In this document: positions 23,878-35,719 of the stretch, one piece after another
Position numbering within the stretch: position 1 is the first letter of the stretch
Layout of the letters: each line of letters starts with the position of its first letter
Assembly: GCA_036365515.1 (NCBI GenBank)
Contig: CM070877.1
Location: 72,910,022-72,974,021, forward strand
Direction of reading: 5' to 3'
DNA length: 64,000 nucleotides
Source: Torymus aiolomorphi
Lineage: Eukaryota; Arthropoda; Insecta; Hymenoptera; Torymidae
Translations under genes and position numbers: made by a program
Notes under the pieces: model-generated
Databases searched by the model: none
What the model was told of the DNA's origin: nothing
Seen by the model: only the letters and a program-made list of their open reading frames with translations

Positions 23878-24215
23878 TGTAACGGACACTACGCCGTACA
23901 TTAAATACATTCAATAATACTATTAGTGTTTAGAAGGAATTCTGTTTACCGACGCAATTCTCTGCTGCGAAATGGTACTCGGCGCACCATCTAGGGATAA
24001 GTATAAGAACGTAACGAGAAATAGCTAGATGAGCGCTCTAGTGCTGATAGTCATGGCGGGAAATTCAAAATCCAAACCTTGATATGTTAATAACAATTAA
24101 GTATTGCATGCTTAATTAACAATAATCACCGAGATAAATAACTTATGAATTATTTTATCAATTGAAGGAAACACCCGACGATTTATGTTAATTTAATAAG
24201 TGAATGTAACGGCTA

Positions 24216-24270
24216 TGGACGAAAGATAATAGATAAGGAAGGTAACTAACTTATCAATCACTTGTTTTTG

Positions 24271-24307
<37 letters not shown>

Positions 24308-24655
24308 TTAAATACATATTTAAATTTTTAGAAGCTATTTGACACAATAAATAGCAGTCAAAGAATTATGCACAATAATATTATAATAATTAAAGTGCAG
24401 TCAAGAATTTTTAAAGGAAATTTTTCGTTCTCATTTTTTATCTTATACGTTTACCTTCCCTTTCCACATCCTTTAAAAATTCTTGACTGCACTTTAATTA
24501 TTATAATATTATTGTGCATAATTCTTTGACTGCTATTTATTGTGTCAAATAGCTTCTAAAAATTTAAATATGTATTTAAACACATATATATGATACAAAA
24601 AAAGTGATTGATAAGTTAGTTACCTTCCTTATCTATTATCTTTCGCCCTGAATAG
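24216..24655. repeat. Foldback of about 440 bp with TA/TG microsatellite in one arm
   Basis: Arms at about 24216-24419 and 24467-24655 are inverted copies containing GGTAACTAACTTATCAATCA, a TTTGACACAATAAATAGCAG block and AAGTGCAGTCAAGAATTTTT. The left arm has an expanded (TA)n(TG)n of about 45 bp where the right has about 10 bp. Spacer about 47 bp. Confidence 0.85.
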
Positions 24656-25358
24656 CCGCTAGATTCACTTATTAAATTAAAACTTATGAATTATGTTTTT
24701 ATAATTCATTAATTGCAATCCGGTACTACCAAATTACATATGCACCGAATTTGAATTTCTCGCGTGTTACAGATGGCAGATAAGTTACCAGAAAATTGGA
24801 AACGAGATGATTACATAAAGTCCACGTGTTATCTAATGAAATTAGACAGAGAGAGCATGATTGGTGATGGTGCGAGTGCAAGTGAGATGTAATGCATTAA
24901 TCATTCTATTTAATTAATTGCAACAAATATAGACTATAAAAACATAAACAAAATTTATATTTCAGCTAAATCGACCATCGCGCATCTGTTTTTTGTGACA
25001 TCTTAAGTTAATATATTCGTCTTTCCAGAATAAATGCATTAGCTAACCAGATTAAAAATTAACTTATTCTCAATAATATTGTTAACAATTCATGATAAAA
25101 TTAACTAACAAATTTATATTTAAATACTTCATCATATTTTCATAGCATGAAATAAAGTAATTAGTCCGCATTTCACATGTTCATGCGAGGAGATTCAGAT
25201 GAAGATTAGCGGAAATATCTCAAGGAAGAGGTAAACCAATTAGGATCCAGCGATTCTAGGAAGGTTGCGCAATTATAGCCCTGTAGTATATGTAAATGAG
25301 TTAATCGCGCACCCTCCCGAGTGAGCAGTAAGATAATCAATCATCTGCCAATCATTGA

Positions 25359-25367
25359 TATAAATAT
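25359..25367 (+). promoter_or_regulatory. TATA box of the LTR-like insertion
   Basis: TATAAATAT lies about 20-30 bp before CTCACTCTG, an initiator-like site, within the putative LTR. Confidence 0.45.
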
Positions 25368-26586
25368 GAGCTGCCGATGTAGCGGAGCTCACTCTGTACT
25401 GTTCTCTATAGTCTCCAGCTCCAGCCTTCCTTTGAGCAGCTAGTTCCAGCGATCAACTGACCAGGTAACAGCGCGAGGTGCAACTAGGCTCCGGATTAAT
25501 CCTTCGGGAAAAACGGAGCCAAGTCGAGTTGGTTCGCCTGACTCGGCGATCTCATTACCGCGTACAATGGCGTCAAATAGGGAGACGTAGTCTCCTCCTA
25601 AACCCTGCAACGATCACCTTCGGTGACCCTTGATCGGGGCTATAGGTTATTATTGTACCGGATGTACTAGATACGCGAGGACCAGGAGTAGACAACCGCG
25701 ATAATAATCTTACTTTGTCATTTATCTTAAATTCTCTTTCTTTATATTTTCTTTTGGAAATTTGCGAATACTAATTAACAATTTTCTTTCTTTTATTATA
25801 AATATTATCCTTTTTTTTGTTGTTTCTTTTTTATTTAGTATATATCAAGTTGAGAATAAAGTGTTAAGAATACATTTTGCGAATCAATTGTCTTTTTTGT
25901 TACTTCAAATAAACAAATTATCTTTGTGTTAGCAAATCATTTTTTTATGTATTTTTGCAATTTATAATAGTGTGTACCCAACTAAAGGTGCTTAATAAAT
26001 AAGTTTGTTATTTCATAACCATTATTGTATAATTATTTACCTGGGCGTTTTTCCATCACCAGTTCTAACTCCTAACACATTCATGTTATTGATAATAATT
26101 ATTAATATATGATTATTCACTCTGAATTAACAGACTTTATGATTACTTGATTATTATTAACTAATGCTTTAATTGATTCATTATATTAAGAATTAATATA
26201 CGATTATTCACTCTGCTTGAATTAATAGATTTTAGGATTACTTGATTATTATTGATTAACGCTTTCATTGTTTATTTAACGTTAATTGCAATTATTTTGG
26301 TATTATCTAATTATTTGCTTTCACTTTTGATTCTAAAGATTAAGATTGAATATACTCTGATAAATCGAAATAACACATTTATTCTACGGCCAAGGACAAC
26401 GACGAGCAGTGTTGACATCATCAATAGGAGACAAGATCATCGTATACAATACAGTCATTTAGGTGACTTCCAATTTCATTTATCCCTCTCCTATTCTACG
26501 AACCCTCACAACATTGCTTCCAAAGGAGCCCTGTTCCTTTATTTATCATGTTATTAAAAATAAATTTAACTTTTTTCGAATGTTAC

Positions 26587-28740
26587 GACCAAGTTTCAGG
26601 TTTATCAGTAACTAATATTTTCAATTGGTCTTTTATAGTTGCATGTGCTCGTTCTAGAGACCCATTAGATTGAGGATGTCCTGCTGCTATGACAATTGGT
26701 TTAACTTTAAGATGTTTCAGTAAAATTTTCATTATTTCTGATTGAAATCCGGTTACATTGTCCATAATAATTTCAGCAGGAATTCCATAAATATATATGT
26801 AATTTTCTAGAAGTTCTTCCGCAGTCTCAATAGCTTGTGTTGACTTAACAGGTATAAGAGTTAAAATTTTTGTGAATTGATCTTGAATAGTTAAGATGTA
26901 TTTGAAACCTTCCGTTAATGCTGGCAATGGTCCCACGTGGTCTATAGCAATCCTTTCACCTAATGTCCTAGGAAGATGTATTAAAACTCCATCAGCTTGA
27001 TTATTATGTTGTTCTCTCTCAGTAAGCTTACAATCTTTATAGCTTTTAATATAATCCTCTATATTTTTCTTCATTTTTCCCAATAATGAAGAAAAACTTC
27101 TGGCTTATTTTTTCATATGTTTTACTTATCCCAAAATGTCCATTTTCGGGTCCATAATAATTTCTTATTATTTTGGCTCGTTCATTTTTGTCTTTAACTT
27201 CAGTTGCCGACAATACTATTATTTCCAATGGTTTTGGTCTCATCAAAATACTTTGTATTTAGATATTTTAACATTCTTAATAATTTTATTTTAATATTCT
27301 CTTCTAATTTCCTTAAATCATAACAAACTTGCATAAAATCTGATGTTACATGTCTTTTTAATTTTGCGAGAGCTTCCTTTGGCTCAGTCTCTGCTGCAAT
27401 AATAATGTCACCATCGTTTCTTTTTGGTCCTATGGTAATTATTGGTAATTTTGTTCTCAATACTTCTTTTAAAGGTTTTAACTGTGTATCTCTGCACTGC
27501 ATTAAGTATTCCTCAAATTCTTCTTCCGATGTTTGTAGGTGATAAATACGTCTTGACAAAGCATTAGCATTAGAATTTAACGTCCTTTCTTATATTGTAT
27601 TTCATAATCATATTCCTCTAATTTAAGGCGCCATCTCATAAGCCTTGATGAAGGATCTTTCACATTCATTAACCACTTAAACGATTTATGATCTGTAATG
27701 ATTATAAAATATTTTCCATATAAAAAGTGTCTAAAATGTTTCGTCGTCCAAGCAATGGCCAAACGTTCTTTTTCTGTTGTGCTATATCTTGATTCAGCAT
27801 CATTAAGCGTACAGGAAGCACATGCGACTGGCTTATCAAAATTATTTACCTTTTGCGATAAAACTGCTCCCAATGCATAATTACTTGTATCTGTTGTGAG
27901 TGTGAATTCCTTAGCATGATCTGGATAGATCAGGACGGGTTCTGCCATTAGGGCTATCTTTAATTTTTCAAAGCTTTTCGTTTGCTTACTAGTCGATTTG
28001 AATTCTTCACCCTTCTTTAACAGTTAAGTAAGAGGTTTTGCGATTTTACTGAAGTCTTTAATAAATCTTCTGTAATATTCTGCAAGACCCAAAAATGATT
28101 TTATTTCCTTAGCATTTTTCGAAGCTAGAAAAGATCGAATTGTTTCAATTTTATTGTCATTCGGTTTAACACCGTCACTTGTAATAATATGACCCAGATA
28201 TTCTAACTCTGGTCGAAAATATTCACATTTTTCGGGCTGCTGCTTCATGCCGTACTCCTTTAACCACTGTAAAAGTAGACTTAAATTTTGATTATGTTCT
28301 TCTAGAGTCCTTCCATAAATAATTATGTCATCTAAATATACAAAACAAATTACTCCAACGAGTCCTCTTAAAACATAATTCATTGCTCGTTGAAAGGTAG
28401 CTGGTGCATTTTTCAGTCCTACTGGCATTCTTTTGAAGTAAAAATATCCATCAGTAGTTGAGAAAGCAGTCGTTTCTTTTGAATCTTCTTCTAGCATTAT
28501 TTAGTAAAATCCTGAAGCCAAATCAAATGCAGAGAAATAATGTGCTCCTCCGAGTCTTTCGAGAATTTCCTCGACATTTGGTATAGGATGACTATCTTGT
28601 GGCGTGTGTTCATTTGTTTTCCTAAAATCGACCACAACTCGCCATTTTTGTCTTCCAGAAGCATCTTTCTTTTTGGGAATTACCCATAAAGGGCTGCTAC
28701 AAGGGCTACAAGATTCCTCAATTATATCCTTTTGGAACAT
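26587..28740 (-). pseudogene. Errantivirus-like pol: RT, RNase H and integrase core
   Basis: RT: SSPLWVIPKKKD, WRVVVDFRKTNEHT, HYFSAFDLASGFY (first Asp), a break at 28500, then FKRMPVGLKNAPATFQRAMN and CFVYLDDIIIY with the catalytic YLDD, and LEYLGHIITSDGV. RNase H: FTLTTDTSNYALGAVLSQ, ESRYSTTEKERLAIAW, IITDHKSFKWLM. Integrase: HFGISKTYEKI, a Cys/His region reading SYKDCKLTEREQHNN, then IAIDHVGPLP, ILTIQDQFTK, IPAEIIMDNVTGFQSEI (usual DNGTEF altered) and HPQSNGSLERAH. Single in-frame breaks at about 28500, 27560-27577 and 27246-27046. It stops at ETWS where the 2.7-kb insertion begins. Confidence 0.92.
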
Positions 28741-28965
28741 TTCTTTTTTTTTGTTTCTTAAGCTGTTTTTGATGTTGAGGTGGATATCGCTATTGTTTAG
28801 TAAAAATTGGTACAGCTGTATCTAAATTCATTTTATGTGTCAACCCCTTTAAGGTAGGTAATTGATCACCTGGGAAATAAAATACATCTGTAAATTTTTC
28901 TAAAATATTCATTACTTTTTCAGCTTCGTTCTTCGGTATATGACTTCGACTTGTATTTTCTTTTC

Positions 28966-29550
28966 TTAAATTTTTCCTTTCATATTCATCATTTCTACCT
29001 CTGATATTATTAATTTTCGGAAGTTCCTTGTTCTCTTTTCTCGTAACTTTATTTCCGAAATTTCTATTTGACTCTTAAAAACATGCGTATAATCGCCTAT
29101 TCCATTACAAGTCACTAACGTTACCGTTGGTTTATTTTTCACAATTTCGGGTGTTATATTTTCCCCTGTAATAAGAAAATGTTTACCTTTACTAGGTAAA
29201 TTTTTCATTTGATAGATTTTACTCTCATAAGCTGCCACTTCCATTGGCTTTTCATTTATGGGAATCTCTTTTCCACTGAGAATCAAAATATTTTTTCCAA
29301 TGTCATTCACAGCATTGTGTGTCTTCATAACATTGGTTCCTAATATTTCATCGAAGTCCCCAGGAAAATCATTTCTTGCAACTAAATATTCGTCTTTTTT
29401 ATTTAACAGAGTTAACTTTGCTATTCCCAACAAAGATATTTTGTCATTTCCCATAATAACATTTTTGGTGTAATCCTTGCGTGGTTCACAATTTCTAAAA
29501 TCTAAAGCATTATGCTTTATTATACTGACCTCTGCCGCCCCGAAGTTCAC
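28966..29550 (-). pseudogene. Retropepsin-like protease region
   Basis: Lies between gag and RT. The start NFGAAEVSIIKHNAL aligns with the gypsy protease loop, and a second half reads FDEILGTNVMKTHNAVND with GKNILILSGKEIP. The Asp-Ser/Thr-Gly active site is not evident (NFGA instead), so either the copy has lost it or the family is diverged. 28741-28965 between this and RT is frame-broken linker. Confidence 0.65.
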
Positions 29551-29707
29551 TAATAATTTGATTGTTCGTTTTACTCCGATTGGTCTGACATAGATGACTT
29601 GTTCGTTTCCTCCTGTTGTTCGTGTGAAAACGGTTCGTCTAATTCTTCTTGTGCCTCTTCGGATACATATGGATCGTATCCTTCTTCTGTCTTTTACTCT
29701 AGTGTTC

Positions 29708-30119
29708 TCACTGGAGGTAAACGATCCTTTTGCTGGTCCTGATGAAAATTCTGTTTCTTTCGAGCATCTTGTTGATTAGAAAAACACTGTTCTTCTGTGT
29801 TCTCAGTTCGTTGCAATGATTGTAAAATAAATCCGACCTCTTCGATTCATGTTTGGCATTTTCAGATTTTTCAAGTTTTCTTTGATTTTCATCCAAACGA
29901 CGTTCCTGAATCTTTTTACCTGCACGATTGTCTATATGTGCTTGTGACATTTTTCTGCACAGTTGCCTTTCTTGTATAATACTTTCAGCGTTAAGTGCTA
30001 TCGATATAGCTTCCTTCAATGTCTTAGGGTTTTTATTTTCGACTCGTTCATTTAACTTGTCTATTAAACCGACGATGAATCTCCAAACTTCTTCTTTTTC
30101 TCTTTCCTGAGAAAAAGTG
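29708..30119 (-). pseudogene. Gag C-terminal fragment of the errantivirus-like element
   Basis: The reading EEVWRFIVGLIDKLNERVE, then LKEAISIALNAESIIQERQL, matches the capsid end of errantivirus gag. It continues into a Lys/Arg-rich tail. No clear zinc knuckle. Similarity ends at about 30119; the rest of gag and the 5' LTR are absent. Confidence 0.65.
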
Positions 30120-30197
30120 GAGGCTATTTTTAAATAAAAAAGCTCATAGGAATACGTTGATTTTTACGTTATTTTGAGGTAGCTGAGGAGTCGGCGT

Positions 30198-30218
30198 GGG
30201 GGGGGGGGGGGGGGGGGG
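30198..30218 (+). repeat. Homopolymer run of 21 G
   Basis: A pure G tract flanked by GAGTCGGCGT and AGTCGGATAGGG. Able to form G-quadruplexes in principle. It lies just beyond where gag similarity stops. Confidence 0.95.
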
Positions 30219-30219
30219 A

Positions 30220-31916
30220 GTCGGATAGGGTGGTTTAAGAGTGATATGTTACAGTAAAAACTAACGCAATATACGTATAAAAGCTCATTGAAGTTTTCGT
30301 ACACCCATGTCAATGTTTATATAGCACGGGTCCCTTCTTTAGGCTTCTTCTATACTTGCCTTTGGAGCGCCCCCGCGCTCCTGGATTATAGTTTTTGAGA
30401 TATTTACATTTCAACAAAATTGTCATTTTTCAGTTTTGCATTAATAACTCGATGAAATAATGAAATTCCTCACATTTTGAAAAAAACCTCTCAAAAGGTT
30501 GAAAATTTAAAAGTTACAGTAGTTTGAAAATTGAGGTACTTATTAAATTTTGTAATTTGAATGGAATCAGTCAGTACACCTTTCCTTTTTCCTGTTCCTT
30601 AGTATAAGTCTATTTTTGAAAAAAAAATGAATTGTACAAAAAAAGAACGCTTCACAAAAAACTGGAATAATGTTCAAACAAATTTAAAAATAATTACTTG
30701 TATAACAATAAACAACTAAATTAAGTAAATTCAGAATATATGAGTATTTCTCTGGAACTTTTAGCTTTTAGCTAAATAGAAATTTCAAAATTTAATGTTG
30801 AGGCACATTCACAAAACTCATTTTTTCTGTTCTAGGTACCCCAAATAACAATAAAAAGGGTGTGCTTCTCATTTTTAAACATAGTTTTTTAATATTGTAT
30901 GCTTATCCACTTATGAATAAGCGTGTGTGAATGCATGTGAAACTGTCTTACAATCACTGTCTTTTTTATTTTTTTTTTTAAATAAATCCGAATTTCGTTA
31001 GACACCCCGTGAATTAGTTCAAAAAAATGTATGTAGAAAAAAGAGCAATACTTAAATTAGGCCTATTTACCGTTGTTTATGTGTGCCACCATAAATGATA
31101 ATTTTTTAGGCGAGGGGTGCATCGACACCGTGTGCTTTACTAGATCATAATTCACTTTTCATAATAGGCACACTTATAACCAAAGTCGCATTTTGTTCGT
31201 CTTTCTAAGACGAGTACTTTAAGCCCCAGAAAGTTAAAAAACGCATAAGTTTTTTTTTTAATCGTCAAATAAAGTTTAATTTTTATTTTTATCAAAATAC
31301 AGCGTCGCAAAGATAATGCTAAGCGCTATTTTTTAAAGGTAGGCACATTTAAGCCGACAAAATATTTTCGAATACTAAACAAGGAATAATAGCATAAAAA
31401 TGTTGGTAAAGCATTTATAAAGAGTTGTTTTTTAACGATGTAATAAGGATAAAAATTTCCTAAGGTACGCAGGCAAAATCTCTAAATTTAGGCCTTTTCC
31501 GACTGACCATTGAGCTTGTCCTTGTTTAAAAGTGAGTTCTGTGTAGTGGAACATGTTACTGGAAGTGGATTTTATAAATATTTGCTTGACTTAGATAGCT
31601 AAATAACTGAGAACCATAAGATATGTTACAGTACTGTGAAAGTTAAAAGTTATAGAGAATTGCTCATATACGAAAATCTTTATACTATAGAAATTGATAC
31701 TTTATTTCTTGCAAGTTTTCGTCTTTGCGTTTTAAGTAATATAGCTCAATTTCCTTTGCGCCTTAAGTTATTAGTATTTTTATGAAATAAAATATTATTT
31801 ACATTTATTGTCGGTAATTATTCACATTATTTTCCCTTGCCCCTTAAGATAATATTTGTTTCATGGAAGAATCCCATTTTAGAACTTTTAACAAAACAAC
31901 AACAAAAATTTATTAA
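30220..31916. other. AT-rich stretch, no gene recognised
   Basis: No open frame of note, no family motif. A (A)n-rich low-complexity sequence. Could hide the flank of the glycoprotein-bearing element. Confidence 0.5.
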
Positions 31917-32040
31917 CTAAGGAATAGGCCGCTAACGGTTCTACTGCCCAGGTTAAAGAATAAAGACAAAATTTATATGTCCAAGTTTTGTCTTTATTCT
32001 TTAACCTGGGCAGTAGAACCGTTAGCGGCCTATTCCTTAG
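31917..32040. repeat. Perfect 55-bp inverted repeat with 14-nt loop
   Basis: Arms 31917-31971 and 31986-32040 are exact complements, beginning CTAAGGAATAGGCCGCTAAC. All surrounding sequence is decayed, so perfection suggests a recent event or conversion. Confidence 0.95.
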
Positions 32041-32061
32041 TATATTCTACCATGACTGCCA

Positions 32062-33720
32062 TTAGCTGCAAACAACTACATAAAAATTTATTAAAATGCG
32101 AATATAGATACTTCTGTAGAGAGTTCTTAGAGGTCTAAGTTTTTGAAATTTTGGCGATTCTGAGGGTTGGAATTCGAATTCCGCCCTCTTTTGAATTGTT
32201 GAATTGTTTACTATTGGATTAGATATAGCTGGTCTTTGGATTACTATTTCTTGCAATTACAATTCTTCTTTTACTGGTTTCCTTATGTTTTGAGTAGTAT
32301 TCTTTTCATTTAATACTACTAGTAAATATGTCACTGAACTGAAAAAAGCTCCTAGTAACTTCGTTGAACATCCATATAATGTGTGTAGAGCACATCTGCG
32401 TATCATTAAGTCGATCATCATTTTAATGAATTCACATATTACTAACGTCATAATGATCCCAGAACTTATGATTCCATATTCCTCGTATTTTTCAACTATT
32501 TTTTTCCAAGTGTTTTTGGCGATATTTGACAGTGTATTTTCTGTAGATTTTTCATAATATCGTCTTTTACAGAATTGGAACTCTGTGTGATACGTGTTAT
32601 CCTATTAATAATTGCTTTTTTTCAAGTGGGAAAAGTAATCTCTTCGAATTTCTCTAAATCCTGTTGTGAGTATATTTCGCTGGTAGTAAGCGAATTTAGT
32701 TTTTCTGGTTCCCAATCTCTTGAAATTCGTGTTTTGAATGTTGTAATATTTTTCTCTACTCTTCTTGGTTTCGGTAGAAGGTTTATCCAATTTCTATCTA
32801 TTTTGTAATATGGAGGAATAATAGTGTCGCAGTCAATTTGTGTTCCTGTTTTTACCAGTAATATGCATTTTTGGTATGAGAAACCATGTTGTATTTCCCA
32901 CTATAACTGGATATTCTTCATAACAGTCCGTGGTGTGATGTATTTTTACATTTGTAGGTGTATATTTTATTATATGTACGGTTTTCCTTGCGAGTTTGGC
33001 GACGTAACCTGGGTTCTGTATTATATTATAGGCGAATTCGTCCGGGGAGTCGGATGCTAAGGATAGGGAATTTTGGATTTCTCTTCTTTCTACTTCGCAC
33101 ATTTTTGTTAACATATTTAAATATATACTTTTGAATTAGATTCTAAAATGTTATTCTACGTGTACGAATTTTTTATTAGTATATGAAAAATATTTAAGTC
33201 TCTTTCTTGTCTGATATCATTATCAAATAAAACATTATTTTCTTTCTCAGAAATAAACAATTTAGAATGTTCGGTTTTCATTATGGAAATCGCTGTTCAT
33301 GGAAAAGATAAGTCGAATGTATTTACAGTATAGATAAGTTCATTATTTCGTGATAAAGTCATCGTTACAGTACCACTGTATAAAATATCATATTTATTAG
33401 CAAGACAATTTTCTTCTGAAAAATGTGTCCAAAATGTATGACCTGCTTGTAAATATGCAATGTTTATCGGAGAATTTGCAAAGCGTTTCTGAGCTTAAAT
33501 ATATTTTATTGTTATTCTGATTAACTTTTTCACATTCTTCGGTAAGTGTAATTTTTATAATGCCCTGAACAAGAACTTTATCTGAAGTTCCGTAGCTATC
33601 AGCGTATGGTCATCCCGAACTCGTTCTCCCTTTTACTTTTCCCGCGAGATCGATTCCGACAGTTTTCGTTTCATTTACTCTAATATCTGCTATTGTATGC
33701 GAATTATCGTATTTAAATAT
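32062..33720 (-). pseudogene. Decayed viral glycoprotein gene, chuvirus-like
   Basis: Several frames on the minus strand together give a class of ectodomain I associate with chuvirus (mivirus) glycoproteins and their arthropod genome copies. About 33480-33360: AYLQAGHTFWTHFSEENC. 33114-32833: ERREIQNSLSLA and DCYEEYPVIVGNTTWFLIPK. The next frame, about 32860-32620, has a CDTIIPPYYKIDRNW stretch. A hydrophobic run near 32330-32450 could be the membrane anchor. Stops and shifts show it is dead. Such genes occur alone or as env of BEL-type elements; no pol is adjacent. Identification is by eye and moderate. Confidence 0.55.
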
Positions 33721-33899
33721 TCCTGTTTCATGAATGAATTTACATTTTCCTGCACTAACTTCGTAGATATATTCCTGTAAGTATGTATAAATGTATAAAT
33801 TGTTCGGCTAATTTCGATTTTACACTGAATCACGGGACTTGTTTTCAATTCCGATAATTGCAATAATTCTATTATCGTATTTGTTATTTGTAAAACTTC

Positions 33900-34345
33900 T
33901 TCATTACGTCTGCGTAACTCCCTTATACGTATGGATTTCGTGTCCCCCGGCTTCTGGGGTTAAAAAATTATTTAAATAATCGTCCCGCTCACCGTTGCAC
34001 GTCTACACAACGTCCTTATGCGCTTGGATCTCAGATCCCCCGGCTATTACACGGAAAACAATTTAGAGTCGCGGGAGCTCCTTTGTCATAAAGCTCCTGC
34101 GAACAATCAGAAATGATCCTCTGTCGGGTCCAAACAGTTACCCGCGGGCTCCATAATGGTTGTTCCGTTTCAGTTCGAAAATGTACCCCAAGTGTGGTTC
34201 ATTTCGAGATACATTGGCGCCATGCCGCGGGAGTTGCGCGAGTCCATTATTAGAGCTGGAGGAGGCCCGATGCAGAGTCGTATCGTCGCTGCTCGTGTTA
34301 TTGCAAGGCGGCTCTAGTACTGGAGTGCATTCGGCTCGATGATGG
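33900..34345 (+). repeat. GC-rich dispersed repeat, copy 1
   Basis: 34047-34343 matches 55490-55772 in inverted orientation, including ACACGGAAAA, GGGAGCTCCTTTGTCAT, CCCCAAGTGTGGTTCATTTC and GCAAGGCGGCTCT. 33930-34045 carries shorter units with TAACTCCCTTATACG and CCCCCGGC, matching units at 55800-55920 and 61208-61310. A Cys-rich open frame of about 60 codons is shared by both copies. Confidence 0.75.
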
Positions 34346-35718
34346 CGCTCCGAGAACTCGGCTGAAAGCGAGCTGCTCGAGTCTCCCGCTGGCGCTGGAA
34401 TGCGCCCAGTATCGAGTCACATTTAGCCACGGTACATTTAGAGGCGTAAAGGTGGCTCTGGCGCGCTGGGCCGTATCCATGAGGGGCCCCAATATTTGTT
34501 TTGTCAAATGACCATTAAATTTTTATTTATAGTAATACAAAAATATTTACATATTTTTTGTTCTAATATATAAAAATAACCACAATGCATGCAATATTTA
34601 TGCATGTAAAAAACACAATTTTCGGTTTTTATGGAATTAAATTTAATTTTTGCTGGTGACTTGATATTTTCATTACAGAATAAGATTTTGTAACTGAAAT
34701 AATATACTCTCTAGGTTGTTTTATGAACAAATTATCTCCCTATAAAAACCTTTGTTAAAAATTATATTTTAAAAAAATTTGTCCTCTGTATTCACCTGAT
34801 GATCCTACTTGAGAAAATAGTGGGTATTTTTCATTTTTCTTATTTATTTTTTTATCTTTACTGAGATTTACGCATTTAACAACAAATAGCGACTTTCATA
34901 ACACATGATTTTCTAAATACCTATATTAAAAGAAAACTTAAATATTTATTCATAAAGTAAAAAAAAGACAACGCCAATTTATTGGCATGTAACTTCCTCC
35001 ACATGAATTTATAGTTCCTACATGTATAGTATATAGTTCAATGATTCAATAAAATGATTCAATATCGAACGTACTATCTTACATCCCGAGTGATGATTAT
35101 TACGCACGAGGGCCGGCGGGCTGTTTATACGAAAAACTTTACGCTCTTGATACGGCTTAGCTAGCCTTCGTGTGCGATACTTATCACTAGGTGCGTAAAG
35201 TCGTAATTTTTGCCCTTCATACAAAAACTGTTATTTAAATTTGATATTTTAAAACTATAGTAGTTTAAAGTAGCCTTTTAATATAATATTTAAATATAAT
35301 AAAATATAATTAAATGATTAATTATTAATTATATTTTTAAAATCTATTTCTATATGAGTGATTCTGCCATAACTTCCCCAGATTAGTTCTAACTTTTTTT
35401 TTTAAAACCAACTTTTTATAGGCTTTTTGAGGTTTTATCTATTCATTATAACATTTAAAATAAGTATCCAGAACGAATCCACTACAAAATATTCCAGTTA
35501 TAGTTTACGTAACATTTTATGATCTTGGTAGGGGACGGAACTGACTATTATTGTAAAAAATTCTCGAAATTAATTCTACAATATGTAATACGATAAAAAA
35601 ATTCAGTAAAACAATTTCGAACAAGAGCTTGAAAAATAATATTTTATATAACCAAATTAATTAATAATATCAAATTCCGTAATAATATTAAGAGTAACCC
35701 TGGTGGAAAAAATGTTTG
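34346..35718. other. GC-rich tail then AT-rich spacer
   Basis: 34346-34500 is GC-rich and may belong to the repeat. The rest is AT-rich without genes, except a minus-strand copy of the hairpin module (GCCAATTTATTGGC with CTTCCTC) at 34968-35000 and the first GGGACGGAACTGAC motif at 35532-35545. Confidence 0.5.
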
Positions 35719-35719
35719 T

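Larger units (their letters stand above)
23878..26586 (+). mobile_element. 2.7-kb LTR-like insertion in integrase
   Basis: Left edge TGTAACGGACACTACG and right edge TTCGAATGTTAC interrupt the integrase reading. Inside, on the plus strand, there is a TATA box (TATAAATAT at 25359-25367) with an initiator-like CTCACTCTG about 20 bp on, GC-rich leader-like sequence to about 25690, and AATAAA at 25855. This looks like an LTR (promoter, R, polyA). No coding region is seen, so it may be a solo LTR that has taken in a foldback at 24216-24655. I see no target duplication. Confidence 0.55.
18838..30128 (-). mobile_element. Errantivirus-like Ty3/gypsy element, 5'-truncated and nested
   Basis: Minus-strand order: gag C-terminus (30119-29708), protease (29550-28966), RT (28740-28024), RNase H (27948-27577), integrase (27559-26587, then 23877-23506), env (23492-19339), polypurine tract and 3' LTR (19177-18838). 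This is the arrangement of insect endogenous retroviruses. Insertions break integrase (23878-26586) and env (21089-23084; 19830-20236). No matching 5' LTR is seen beyond 30128, where gag similarity stops. Confidence 0.9.
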
